DNA of 34,993 nt from Aureococcus anophagefferens (Eukaryota; Sar; Pelagophyceae; Pelagomonadales; Pelagomonadaceae): the NCBI RefSeq assembly GCF_000186865.1, contig NW_008705577.1:496850-531842 (forward strand). The letters are read 5' to 3'. This document shows positions 1-8,529 of this stretch, in pieces (the stretch's first letter is position 1; each line of letters opens with the position of its first letter). The notes beneath the pieces were generated by a model. That model did not search any database. It was not told where the DNA came from and worked only from the letters and a program-made list of their open reading frames with translations. The position numbers were made by a program, and so were the translations under genes.

Positions 1-204
1 GGCTAGGTCGCCTAATGCATTAATTAATGCGCTAGAGAGAGAGGCAAGCGCCGAGCAGCTCCCACCACGAGAGCGTGTTGCGCGCCGACCGAGCACCGCG
101 ACCACCCGCGACCGCGGGCCTGCGCGCGCGGAACGTCGGCTCAACAAGAAGACGCGTACGCGCGACAAGAAGACGCGCAACAAGAAGACGCGCACGCCCC
201 GAAC
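1..204 (+). promoter_or_regulatory. 5' region of the first gene, with repeat motifs
   Basis: This is non-coding sequence ahead of the acidic unknown protein. It opens with a 14-bp palindrome (GCATTAATTAATGC, about 18-31) next to a GA-dinucleotide run. Together these are an inverted, slightly expanded copy of the CT-run/GCATTAGGCGAC motif found near 32715-32795. Just before the start codon, at about 142-191, three copies of a short AACAAGAAGACGCG-like repeat occur. It probably holds the promoter and 5' UTR; no TATA box is obvious. Confidence 0.4.
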
Positions 205-279
205 ATGTTCAGCGACAGCGAATCCGAGGACGAGGCGCCCGCGCCGCCGCCCGCGCCCGCGCGCAAGCGCCCCGCCGCG

Positions 280-310
<31 letters not shown>

Positions 311-792
311 CGAAGCGGGCGAGGGCCATCTTCGGCGCGCCGCCCGCGGACGCGAGCGACGGCGAGGACGGCGGCGGCCGCGACGCCGGCGACGGCTGGC
401 GCCGCGAGGACTGGCGCGACGAGGCGCTCGCGCGCGCGGGCGCCGGCGGCGCCGCGCGCGGGTCCTTCCTCGACAAGATCGCCGGGTCCTTCGTCGACCC
501 GCGCGTCAACGCGCGGAGCCGCGCCGAGGGCGACGGCGGCGGCGACGACGCCGCGCCCGCGCGGCGGGCCGCGGCGCCGTCGGGCCACTGGAGCCGCGAC
601 TCCGCGCGCCAGGCGCGCGTCCGCGAGGAGCGGCTCCGGTCGAACCCGTCCGGCGCCGACGGCCGCGCCGCGTACGACCGCCCCTCGATGCACGGCCGCG
701 AGGTCGTCATCTCCGTCGGCCCCAGCAGCCTCCCGGCGAACTGCCGCGTGACCAAGAGCCGCATCCCGCCCGCGAACGCCAAGTGGAACTAA
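205..792 (+). CDS. Acidic, low-complexity protein of unknown function
   Basis: This is an intronless 195-residue ORF that I do not recognise. Residues 1-35 are rich in Asp, Glu, Pro and Ala and include an Asp run (about 27-35) followed by KRAR, which could act as a nuclear localisation signal. The middle is Gly/Asp/Arg rich and probably disordered. The last 70 residues look more ordered (GREVVISVGPSSLPANCRV) and end in PPANAKWN. It starts at the first ATG of the frame. An antisense ORF of similar length covers the same stretch, but the compositional pattern (acidic start, basic patch, conserved-looking tail) favours the plus strand. The next gene begins 134 bp downstream on the same strand. 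Confidence 0.55.
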
Positions 793-926
793 CGTCCAGC
801 GCGTGTCGCCGCGCATCCGTCGCGCGCGGACTCGTACAGAGCTGGAAATCCGGGTGCGTGATAATCTGAGCAGCGGCCAAGCGCGAGGCCTCGCGCGCGC
901 ACGCCGCGCCCTTGACGTCGCGAAAG

Positions 927-2888
927 ATGACGACCTACGGCGGCATCCCCGCGGTCCTCGACGAGACGTCGGGGGGGGACCGGGCGACGGCGCGGCGCTA
1001 CGAGGAGGTCGTCTTCGAGGCGACCTACGCCGACGGCGAGCTCCGCCCCCACTCGTCGCACAACTGCGCGGGCGTCGCGGTCTTCGTCTGCGCGTGCGCC
1101 GCGACGGCCTGGGCCGTGCTGAGCAACTTCCACGCCCCCTGGTCCCTCTCGCTCGACGCCGCGCCGCCGCGATCGATCGAGGCGACGAACGCGGCGGTCG
1201 ACTTCGCGGGCTTCCACCCCGGCCGCGGCTACCCGCGGCTCGAGGCCGGGTCCGTCATCGAGCCCCACGCCGCGACGACCCTGCGGCTGCGCCCCCCGCC
1301 GGACGGCGGACAACTCGCGGCCTGGGCCGTGGCCGCGAGCGCGCGGCCCGGCGACGCCGGCGAGGCGATCCACGCGTCGACCGCGGTCGAGGCCGTCTTC
1401 GTGCCGCCCTACGCGGGCCACTACGTCGCGTCGGCGACGCTCGGCGGCGAGGCCTACGAGCGCACCTTCCTCTGCCGCTACGTGCGGCGGAGCCTGCGGG
1501 CGGCGGCGCCCGCGGACCGCGACGCGTTCCTCGACGCCGTCCAGACGCTCCGGACCTACGGCGGTGACGAGGGCCGAAAGCTTTACGGGCCCGACTACCT
1601 GCCCCTGGCCCACTTTGTCGCCGTCCACCTCGCCCTCGCGGGCGACCGGCGCGGCGACCGGCTCCACGACGGCCTGGGCTTCGTGACGCAGCACGTCGCG
1701 CTCACGAACGCGTTCGAGCGCGCGCTCCGCGTCGTCGCCCCCGGCGTCTCCGTGCCCTACTGGGACTACACGGAGGACCACGTGTTGGCGTCTATGGCCG
1801 GCGGCGACGCCAGCGCCCTCTGGGCGACGGACGTCTGGTCCGACGACGTTTTCGGGAACGCGTCGGGCTCGCGCCACCACGCGCCCGAGCGCGGCCGCTT
1901 CGCCTACGCGCGCGTCGCCGACGCGGCGGGCGCCGCGCGCAGCCCCTACGGCTACCTGCGCGCCCCCTGGAACGTGAACCGGTCGCCCTTCGTCGCGCGG
2001 TTCCACAAGCTCGCGGGCGCGTCGCTGCCGCTGGACGCGTGGTCGAACTGCTACGCCGTCGCGGACTTCGCGTTCAACCTCGACAGCGCGGACTCGTGGT
2101 ACGCCTACGCCTGGGCCGCGGGCTACCTGCCCCACGGCCCCGTGCACACCATGGTCGGCGGCTACGCGGCGCCGGCGGAGGCGATGGACGAGCTGCGGGC
2201 GATCCTCGGCGACGACGTGGCCGTCGGGTCCTTCGCGAACGGCCTGCTCTACCTGCCCAAGGACATGTACCGCGACCTGCCGTCCGTCCAGTACCCGAAG
2301 GCCTGCTCCCGGGACGCGCCGCAGGCGCGGTGCCACGTCGTCTGCCCGAAGCCCGAGGACTACGAGAGCTCGGGTTTTTTAGACGAGATGAAGGCGTTCA
2401 TGGCGGGCTACCAGTGGTATTTCGCGCTGGACGAGGACCGCACGGAGCGCTTCCTGCGGTTCCTCTGCGAGACGCCGTTCTCGCCGGGCGACATCCTCGA
2501 GGCCGGCGCGCCCAACGACGTCGCCTTCTGGCCCATCCACCCCTTCGTGGACCGGCTGCTCCAGTACAAGCGCGTCGCCGCGCCGTTCGCGGACGCGGCC
2601 TGGCGCGACCCGGGCGGCGACACGCGCTACTGCGCGCGCGACGACGCGACGGCGTGCCAGGGGCACCACGCGGAGGACCTGACGGTCTTCGCGACGACCG
2701 TCGACGGCGCGGCCGCGACGCTGTCCAACGGCGAGGTCTTCGCCGCGGCGAACCCCCACGACTACAAACTCGACTACATCTACGACACCTTCGACATGGA
2801 CCACTGCGACGCCCTCGGCGCCAACGCGACGGCCTTCCCCCACTTCCCGCGGCTCGCGTGGTGGGGCGACGGCGCGGGCGGGGCGTAA
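927..2888 (+). CDS. Membrane-anchored tyrosinase / polyphenol oxidase-like protein
   Basis: This is a 653-residue intronless protein of the tyrosinase (type-3 copper) family, whose members oxidise phenols to quinones. A hydrophobic segment near residues 50-70 (GVAVFVCACAATAWAV) suggests a type II membrane anchor, leaving the enzyme lumenal or extracellular. The CuA site is visible as AHFVAVH at about 226-232 and LHDGLGFVTQH, with the expected nine-residue His spacing, at about 249-259, followed by ALTNAFE. The CuB site shows HGPVH (about 402-406) and DVAFWPIHPFVDRL (about 530-543). SVPYWDY is also typical. Cysteines in the C-terminal third suggest disulfides. The first ATG is used; an upstream in-frame TTG is ignored. 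Substrate is unknown. The next gene is convergent, 138 bp away. Confidence 0.85.
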   Translation: MTTYGGIPAVLDETSGGDRATARRYEEVVFEATYADGELRPHSSHNCAGVAVFVCACAATAWAVLSNFHAPWSLSLDAAPPRSIEATNAAVDFAGFHPGRGYPRLEAGSVIEPHAATTLRLRPPPDGGQLAAWAVAASARPGDAGEAIHASTAVEAVFVPPYAGHYVASATLGGEAYERTFLCRYVRRSLRAAAPADRDAFLDAVQTLRTYGGDEGRKLYGPDYLPLAHFVAVHLALAGDRRGDRLHDGLGFVTQHVALTNAFERALRVVAPGVSVPYWDYTEDHVLASMAGGDASALWATDVWSDDVFGNASGSRHHAPERGRFAYARVADAAGAARSPYGYLRAPWNVNRSPFVARFHKLAGASLPLDAWSNCYAVADFAFNLDSADSWYAYAWAAGYLPHGPVHTMVGGYAAPAEAMDELRAILGDDVAVGSFANGLLYLPKDMYRDLPSVQYPKACSRDAPQARCHVVCPKPEDYESSGFLDEMKAFMAGYQWYFALDEDRTERFLRFLCETPFSPGDILEAGAPNDVAFWPIHPFVDRLLQYKRVAAPFADAAWRDPGGDTRYCARDDATACQGHHAEDLTVFATTVDGAAATLSNGEVFAAANPHDYKLDYIYDTFDMDHCDALGANATAFPHFPRLAWWGDGAGGA

Positions 2889-2985
2889 GCGTCGCGCGCG
2901 GGAACGTACGCGTCGCTCGCTGGTCGAGGGCCCGCGTCCTCCGCGCGGATGCCGCGTCGACGGGGCGTAAGCGTCGCGCGCGGGA
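2880..2985 (+). repeat. 24-bp direct repeat spanning the tyrosinase stop codon
   Basis: The 24-bp sequence at 2880-2903, which contains the tyrosinase TAA stop, recurs identically at 2962-2985 in the 3' region. The 82-bp period and a further partial GTCGCGCGCGG copy downstream suggest a local tandem duplication of the 3' end. Confidence 0.7.
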
Positions 2986-3026
2986 CGCGAGGGTCGCGCG
3001 CGGCGCCGGGTGCCTTAGCGACGACC

Positions 3027-4676
3027 TCACGCGCGGCGGTGGGACGAGTGGGACGTGTAGCCCGCGGCGACGACGTCCGCGTGCTTCGGGCGGTACTTGA
3101 GGCTGTCCTGGACGGACGCGCGGCGGCTGCGGAACTCGTGGCGCGCGAGCTTGGGCGCGTGGCTCTTCGGGGGCACCCAGGTCTTGTTCGGGTGGTCGTC
3201 GGGCGCCCAGTCCGGCGCCACGGGCGGCTCGAGCCGCGCGAGCTTCGCCTCGAACTTGGAGAGGATCGCGTCGGCGTCGACGCCGCCGACGCGGTCCTTG
3301 GGGACCCCGCCGGCGGCGAGCGCGGCCTTGCGGGCCCGCGCGAGCACGGCGGCGCGGTCCGGCGAGGCGGACCCGCGCGACGACGCCGGCGACGGCGGCG
3401 CGGCGTCGCGCGCGGCCTCGAGCGCGCGCTGCAGGTCCGCGCACCGGGCCTCCGCGGCCTCCGCGCGCTCGAGCGCCTGCTCGAGGTCCCGCGCGGCGGA
3501 CGCGCGCAGCGCCTCGGCGTGGGTGCGCCCCTCGCGCTCGACCTCGGCGTCGTGGCGCGCGGCGTCGAGGTCGCGCCGGAGCCGGCCCTCGTCGCCGGCG
3601 CCGTCGTCCGCGCGCGCCTCGACCGCGGCCATGGCGTCGGTCTCGAGGTCCACGGGCGGGCCGTCCTCGATGGGCTGGGCCGACGCGTAGGCGCCGAAGT
3701 CGAACTCGGCCTCCTCCGGGTCGTCGTCGGCGTACTCGTCGTCGGGCGCGAACGCGTCGAGGCGGACGTCGCGCGCGACGGTGAACGCCACCGACGCGCC
3801 GACGGGTACGCGGAAGGGGTCCAGGCGCTGCACGAGGCGCGTCATGGACCAGCCCCGCGTGTCGTCGCGGCCGACCTTGACGATGAGGTCGCCCGCGAGG
3901 AAGCGGCCGTGCTTCCGGGGCAGCCGCCGCGCGACGCCGTCGCCGCGGTGCACGCACGCGACGTCGTCGTAGTCCTTGCAGTCGGCCTTGATCTTGATGC
4001 CGCCGCGGCGCCGGTCCTCGCAGACGATGAGCCCCATGCCCTTCTTCGTCTTCGCGACCTCCTTGGAGAAGAGGCACTCGCAGAACTTCGCGGCCTCGAG
4101 CTTCGCCTCCCGCGTAGACGTGATGATCTCGTAGGCCTCGTGGACGGCCTGGAAGGCGTCCGGGTCGCCGCCCTTGTCCGGGTGGTGCTTGAGCGTGGCC
4201 TTGCGGTACGCGCGCTTCAAATCCTTGTCCGTGAGCTCGTGCTTCGTCGCCGCGTCGAGGCCGAGGCGCTCGTAGAACTCGTCCTGGTCGAGGCCGGGCG
4301 GCGTCGCGTCCGCGGGCGCGTCGGGGTCGGCGGCGCGCTCGATGGCCCGGTCGATGGCCTCGATCCACGCGTTCTTCAGGCGCTCGCTCGGCGCCTCCAT
4401 GACCATCTGCGCTCCGTTCGCCTTGTTGACCGCGAGGCACTCGGCGCGCGTGCGGTGGGGGAAGCGGCCGCACTCGCCGCCGGAGATGTTGACGACGCCC
4501 TTGGCCGCGCCGACGGGCCGCGACGACTTCGGGTCGAAGTCCTCGAAGTAGAAGAGGTAGCAGCCCTCGAGCACGAACCAGCGCCGCTTCCAGCTGTGGC
4601 GCCCGAGGTTCACGAGGCCCGTGCCGCTGCCGGAGCCGCCCTTCTTGTTCAAGAAGCCCTCCATGGAGGCGACCAT
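3027..4676 (-). CDS. PH - DnaJ (J) - PDZ-like - coiled-coil protein
   Basis: This is a 549-residue intronless protein. A pleckstrin-homology domain occupies about residues 4-112 (MEGFLNKKGG, SWKRRWFVLEGCYLFYF, then LKNAWIEAIDRAI), which suggests phosphoinositide or membrane binding. A J domain follows at about 127-192 with the diagnostic HPDKGGD, so it should stimulate an Hsp70 ATPase. Residues about 205-300 resemble a PDZ domain (KKGMGLIVCEDRRRGGIKIK and FLAGDLIVKVGRDD). An acidic linker leads to an Ala/Arg/Glu coiled coil (about 350-420) and a conserved-looking tail (HPNKTWVPPKS). It is probably a chaperone adaptor recruited to membranes; the partner is unknown. It is divergent from the esterase gene, with 164 bp between their starts. 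Confidence 0.85.
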   Translation of the reverse strand: MVASMEGFLNKKGGSGSGTGLVNLGRHSWKRRWFVLEGCYLFYFEDFDPKSSRPVGAAKGVVNISGGECGRFPHRTRAECLAVNKANGAQMVMEAPSERLKNAWIEAIDRAIERAADPDAPADATPPGLDQDEFYERLGLDAATKHELTDKDLKRAYRKATLKHHPDKGGDPDAFQAVHEAYEIITSTREAKLEAAKFCECLFSKEVAKTKKGMGLIVCEDRRRGGIKIKADCKDYDDVACVHRGDGVARRLPRKHGRFLAGDLIVKVGRDDTRGWSMTRLVQRLDPFRVPVGASVAFTVARDVRLDAFAPDDEYADDDPEEAEFDFGAYASAQPIEDGPPVDLETDAMAAVEARADDGAGDEGRLRRDLDAARHDAEVEREGRTHAEALRASAARDLEQALERAEAAEARCADLQRALEAARDAAPPSPASSRGSASPDRAAVLARARKAALAAGGVPKDRVGGVDADAILSKFEAKLARLEPPVAPDWAPDDHPNKTWVPPKSHAPKLARHEFRSRRASVQDSLKYRPKHADVVAAGYTSHSSHRRA

Positions 4677-4840
4677 CGTCGGTCGCGTCGCGGCGGGAAC
4701 CGGAGCGTGTGGCTACGCTGGAACAGTTTTTAGCGCCGGAGAGCGTTGACCTTCACATTGAGGTTCAACTCTGCTCAATCCTCGGCGTCTTGCGATGCTC
4801 GTGTGAGACCGCCGCGGCCCTGCCGGTGAGCCGGCGCTCG
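4677..4840. promoter_or_regulatory. Divergent promoter between the PH-J and esterase genes
   Basis: A 164-bp gap between two head-to-head starts. It is locally AT-enriched (GTTTTTAGC; CTTCACATTGAGGTTCAAC). It contains GGTTCAAC, a motif also seen in the divergent gaps near 16440 and 26455. Shared regulation is inferred from position only. Confidence 0.45.
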
Positions 4841-5857
4841 ATGCGCCCGCTGCTCCTCTTCACCCACGCCGTCAGCGTCGCCGCGGCGCTCGCGCAGCCC
4901 AAGCACCTCGTCGTCCAGGTGCACGGCATCTCGGGCACGGCCGGCGACCTCGGCTACCTGCGGCGGAGGCTCGAGGCGGACGACGACGTCGCCGTCCTCG
5001 CCTGCGCGTCCAACGAGGGCTTCCTGAAGACCTTCGACGGCGTCGCCGCGGGCGCCGCGCGCGTCGCGCGCGAGGTCCGCGCCGAGGTCGCGCGCAGGCC
5101 GACGCTCGAGACCATCTCCGTCGTCGGCAACTCGCTCGGCGGGCTCTACGGCCGGCAGGCCGTCGCCGCGCTCTACGACGACGCGACTCGCACGATCTGC
5201 GGCCTCGAGCCGCTGGCCTTCGTGACGACCGCGGCGCCGCACCTCGGCAGCCGGCGCGCGCGCTGGAGCCCGTTCCTCCGGCCGCTCGCGCCGCTCGCGC
5301 CGCGGTGGTTCGCCCAGAGCGGCCGCGACGTGTTCCGGCAGTCGCCGGTCCTCGAGGCCTTCGCCGCGGAGCGGCTCTTCCTCGAGCCGCTCCGGGCCTT
5401 CCGCGCGCGGCGCGCGTACGGCACGGCGCGCGGCGACTTCATGGTGCCCGTCGCCTCCGCGCTCTTCACGGCGCTGCCGCCGGCGGCCCTCGCGCGCCAG
5501 GGCGAGCGGCTCGAGGACCGCGACGCGCCGGCGGGCGGCGCCGCGTACCTCGTCCGCGCCGCGGCCTACGACGGCTCGCGCGCGGCGCTCCCGGCGGACG
5601 AGCGGCGCCTCGCGGAGGGCCTCGACGCCGTCGGCTTCGACCGCGTGCTCGTCGAGTTCCCGTCCGCGGGGCCCCTCGGCGCGCCGCTCGCGCACAACAA
5701 GCTCGTCGCGCTCGAGCGGCCGCCGGCGGACCCGCGGGCGACGCTGCTCCGCGGCGTCGAGGGCACGGACGTCGGCCGGCCCGTCATGGACGGCCTCGCG
5801 CGCTGGCTCCTCGGCCAGGCCCGCGCGCGCGACGGCGCGGCGTCGACCTCGAGATAG
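4841..5857 (+). CDS. Secreted or lumenal serine esterase/lipase, DUF676-like alpha/beta hydrolase
   Basis: A 338-residue intronless protein. The ATG at 4841 gives a good signal peptide (MRPLLLFTHAVSVAAALAQ), and mature protein begins with the hydrolase core KHLVVQVHGISGT, where HG forms the oxyanion region. The nucleophile elbow is VVGNSLGGLYGR (Ser at about 97). GDFMVPVASALF probably carries the acid and PLAHNKLVAL the catalytic His, giving a complete Ser-Asp-His triad. TTAAPHLGSRR is also typical of the DUF676 putative serine esterase family (yeast Rog1-like). The substrate is probably an acyl lipid or ester. The frame continues upstream without an ATG, so the start is fairly secure. It is convergent with the IRE1-like gene, 140 bp away. 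Confidence 0.82.
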   Translation: MRPLLLFTHAVSVAAALAQPKHLVVQVHGISGTAGDLGYLRRRLEADDDVAVLACASNEGFLKTFDGVAAGAARVAREVRAEVARRPTLETISVVGNSLGGLYGRQAVAALYDDATRTICGLEPLAFVTTAAPHLGSRRARWSPFLRPLAPLAPRWFAQSGRDVFRQSPVLEAFAAERLFLEPLRAFRARRAYGTARGDFMVPVASALFTALPPAALARQGERLEDRDAPAGGAAYLVRAAAYDGSRAALPADERRLAEGLDAVGFDRVLVEFPSAGPLGAPLAHNKLVALERPPADPRATLLRGVEGTDVGRPVMDGLARWLLGQARARDGAASTSR

Positions 5858-5997
5858 CACGCGCGCGACCTGGAACTAGGAGGCTCCAGCTTGTTCCGGC
5901 GGCAGCACCGAACATAGGAGACCCCCCCTTTGGCATTGCGGACCGACTCGTGTCACCGGCGACACGCGCGACACACAAACAGGCGCGTTAGCGCGCG

Positions 5998-8382
5998 CTA
6001 GGTCGCCAGCACCGCGGGCGCGGACGCGGACGCGGGCCGCGGCGGCGACCGGGACCCCTTCCGCGGCCGCGGCCGCTGCGGCCTCGGCCTCGGCGCGTCG
6101 TCCGGGCTTCGGAGCTCGGCCTCGCCGTGCGCGAAGGCGCAGGGGAGGCCGCGCGCGCTCATGGGGCAGTGCGACCCGCCGCTGTCGAGCCAGTGCTTGC
6201 AGAGGCGCGTGCGGTAGCCGCCGCCCCGCGGCGGTGCCGCCGGCGGGCACCGGTCGTCGGCGCGCGGCGCCGGCGGGAGCGTCCGCGGCGGCGCGCGGCG
6301 CCGCGGCCGCGGCCCAAAGTAGGCGAGCGCGGCCGCGAGGTCCGGTGGCGCGCCGTCGTCGAGCGCCGCGTGGCCCGCGCGGAAGCAGTGGGCCACGAGG
6401 CGCGGGAACGCGCGCGAGAGGCGCTCGAGCGTCTCACCGTCGCCGGGCCCCGCGGCCAACTCGTGGCGGTGGTGGCGCCCGTTCCGCAGCGCGCGGAGCA
6501 GCGCGAGCACCGACGACCCGTCGTAGGTCCGCCGCTTCTCGAGCCGGCGCCGCAGCGCCGGGTCCAGCCCGTCGAGCCAGGACGCCGCGCCGAGCACGGC
6601 ACCGCCGCCGCCGTCGAGCGCCGCGCGCAGCGCCGCGGCGTCTGTAGGCCGCTCCTCGGCGTAGTCCGACAGGTCGCACAGGAAGTCGGACCGCCGCGCG
6701 TCGGTCCAGAGGGCGCAGTGCTGAGCCCAGGCGCCGGGCGACGCGCAGTCGCCCGCGGCGCGCATGTCGCCGACCTCGACGAGCCGCGCGTCGTCCGACG
6801 CGTCCGCGACGGCGCGCGCCGCGGCGTCGTCGACGCCCCGGAAGCACGCGAACTTCGCGAGGCGCGCGAGGTCCCAGACGTCGCGGCGCGCCGTCGTCGC
6901 CGCGTCGCGCCGCGCGACCTCGAAGGCGTCGAGGGGCACGAGCTTGAGGTCGTGCGTCCGGAACGCGTCGTCGACGGCCAGGTCGCTCTCCCCGGCGCCG
7001 CGGCGCGCGCCGCCGGCGTCGCGCGGCACGAGCGCGACGCTGTCGGGCGTCGCGCGCCACTTGGCGTCGCCCTCGGCCGTCGGCAGCGCGGTCCGGAGCC
7101 AGGCGAGCGCCCCCGCGACGCGCCGGAGCGAATCCAGAAGACCGCCGGGTTCGCCGCCGAGCCGCTGGATGTCCCCGCGAAATCCCCCGGCGCCCACGAG
7201 CTCCGCCACGGTGCACGCGTGGGCCTCGAGGGCCACGCGCGCCTCGGCGCCGACGACGTCGCAGGCGTAGAAGCGCACGATGGCCGCGTGGTCCGCCGTC
7301 TGCAAGACGCCGATCTCGCGCGCGAGGTCCGCGCGGTTCGCGACGCGGCGCAAAACGACGGACGCGCGCTTCGCGCCGAAGAAGCCGTCGACCCGCGGCT
7401 CGTTGCGCGCTACCGACGGCGCCATGGCGGCGCTCCGCAGCACCACGGGCCCCGCGCGCGGCGGCGGCGGAGTAGAAGCGCGCGGCGCCGCGGAGGCGAC
7501 GATGCGCGGCACGCGCTCGCCCGCGTCGCGCCGCCCCGCGAAAAAGGCGAGGCCCAGGCACAGCAGGCCCAGCACCGCGACCGGCACCCCCGCGGGCCGG
7601 GGCACGAGCACCGGCGGCCGCGACGCGACGGCGACGAGCGCCGTGGAGTCGGAGGACACGAGCGCGAGCGCGCAGGCGATGAGCGCGGACCGCTCGTGTG
7701 TGTATGGCGCTTCCACGGCGTCGAGCGCCGGCGGGCCCCGGGCCGCGGGCACGACGCCGCGGGCGCCGTTCAGGACGATCGGGGGCACGGCCGCCGCCGG
7801 CGGCGCCGCGTCCGCGAAGGCGGGCGCGCCGACGCGGCGGTCGCTGACCGCGGACGTCGTCGCGCGCCAGCGCAGCTCGCCGCTCGCGGCGTCCGAGGCC
7901 TCGAGCGTCCAGGTCGTGCGCCCAAAGAGGGGCGCGTCGGACCGGGGCTGCCGCGTGCACACAACAGCGTCGTTCTCATCGCAGAGCTCCGCCTCGGAGA
8001 CGACGTTCGAGTCGACGCGGCCCGTGAAGACCGTGTCGCCGTCGGCGCTGAGGAAGGGCGTCTTCCCGACGAGCGCCGCCACGCTGTCGTGGGTCCAGTT
8101 GCTCGGGAGCCGCTCCGTGTGCTTGTCCCACACCGTGACGGCGCGGTCCGCCGCGGACGCGCGCGCGTCCGGCGCGCCGCGCGTCGCGACGAGGCGCCGC
8201 AGGTCCCGCGGCTCGTCGTCGCCGGCGAGCTCGGGGAGCTCCGCGGGCTCGTCGTAGACCACGAGCTCGTCGTCTTTCGGCACCGGCGGCGCCTCGAGCA
8301 GGACCCGCGGCGCGGCGTCGACCGATATGGTCGTCGCGAGCGCGACGAGGACGAGCAGCGGGGCGCCCCTGCCGGGCGCCAT
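5998..8382 (-). CDS. IRE1: IRE1-like ER stress sensor: lumenal domain, TM, pseudokinase, KEN RNase and a C-terminal CCCH finger
   Basis: A 794-residue intronless protein. A signal peptide (1-24) precedes a degenerate lumenal domain with the IRE1-type beta motif VFTGRVDS...LFGRTTWTLEASD (about 115-165). One transmembrane helix lies at about 270-290 (GVPVAVLGLLCLGLAFFAG). Residues about 325-520 align loosely with a kinase fold (ASVVLRRVANRADLAREIGV, DVWDLARLAKF), but I see no HRD or DFG, so it is probably a pseudokinase. The KEN RNase domain (about 525-665) is well kept: RRSDFLCDLSDYAEE, EKRRTYDGSSVLALLRALRN and GRHHRHEL, with the catalytic Tyr, Arg-Asn and His. Unusually, a CCCH finger (about 722-753, C-x10-C-x8-C-x3-H, ending FAHGEAELR) and an Arg/Pro tail follow. 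The family splices a bZIP mRNA in the unfolded-protein response; here the finger may help choose RNA. Confidence 0.85.
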   Translation of the reverse strand: MAPGRGAPLLVLVALATTISVDAAPRVLLEAPPVPKDDELVVYDEPAELPELAGDDEPRDLRRLVATRGAPDARASAADRAVTVWDKHTERLPSNWTHDSVAALVGKTPFLSADGDTVFTGRVDSNVVSEAELCDENDAVVCTRQPRSDAPLFGRTTWTLEASDAASGELRWRATTSAVSDRRVGAPAFADAAPPAAAVPPIVLNGARGVVPAARGPPALDAVEAPYTHERSALIACALALVSSDSTALVAVASRPPVLVPRPAGVPVAVLGLLCLGLAFFAGRRDAGERVPRIVASAAPRASTPPPPRAGPVVLRSAAMAPSVARNEPRVDGFFGAKRASVVLRRVANRADLAREIGVLQTADHAAIVRFYACDVVGAEARVALEAHACTVAELVGAGGFRGDIQRLGGEPGGLLDSLRRVAGALAWLRTALPTAEGDAKWRATPDSVALVPRDAGGARRGAGESDLAVDDAFRTHDLKLVPLDAFEVARRDAATTARRDVWDLARLAKFACFRGVDDAAARAVADASDDARLVEVGDMRAAGDCASPGAWAQHCALWTDARRSDFLCDLSDYAEERPTDAAALRAALDGGGGAVLGAASWLDGLDPALRRRLEKRRTYDGSSVLALLRALRNGRHHRHELAAGPGDGETLERLSRAFPRLVAHCFRAGHAALDDGAPPDLAAALAYFGPRPRRRAPPRTLPPAPRADDRCPPAAPPRGGGYRTRLCKHWLDSGGSHCPMSARGLPCAFAHGEAELRSPDDAPRPRPQRPRPRKGSRSPPRPASASAPAVLAT

Positions 8383-8529
8383 GCGTTCGGAACGGGGGGG
8401 CGTCCCGGGTGGCGTCGGTGGCGACGGCGTTCGGTAGCGCAGACCAGGTCGCCGCTCGAGCCGCAGGCCGGTGATCTCTCAACATTGCCGTTCACGGCCG
8501 GCTCGGGCTGCCCGGGCTGCACAACGAAT
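8383..8529. promoter_or_regulatory. Divergent promoter between the IRE1-like and phosphatase-like genes
   Basis: A 147-bp head-to-head gap with a short AT-richer core (GATCTCTCAACATTGCCG). I recognise no ERSE or other known element in it. Confidence 0.4.

Noticed and set aside
141..782. Minus-strand ORF opposite gene 1
   Set aside because: Its product is Ser/Arg/Ala-rich shadow sequence; the plus-strand frame has a more protein-like layout.
4752..4772. Introner-like CTTCACATTGAGGTTCAAC in a promoter
   Set aside because: It resembles the CTCACATTGAAG core over only about ten bases; no ends, no flanking repeat, and it lies outside any coding exon.
4755..4775. GGTTCAAC segments as tRNA B boxes
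   Set aside because: The flanks do not form T-arm stems and no A box or cloverleaf could be built at 4760, 16433 or 26452.
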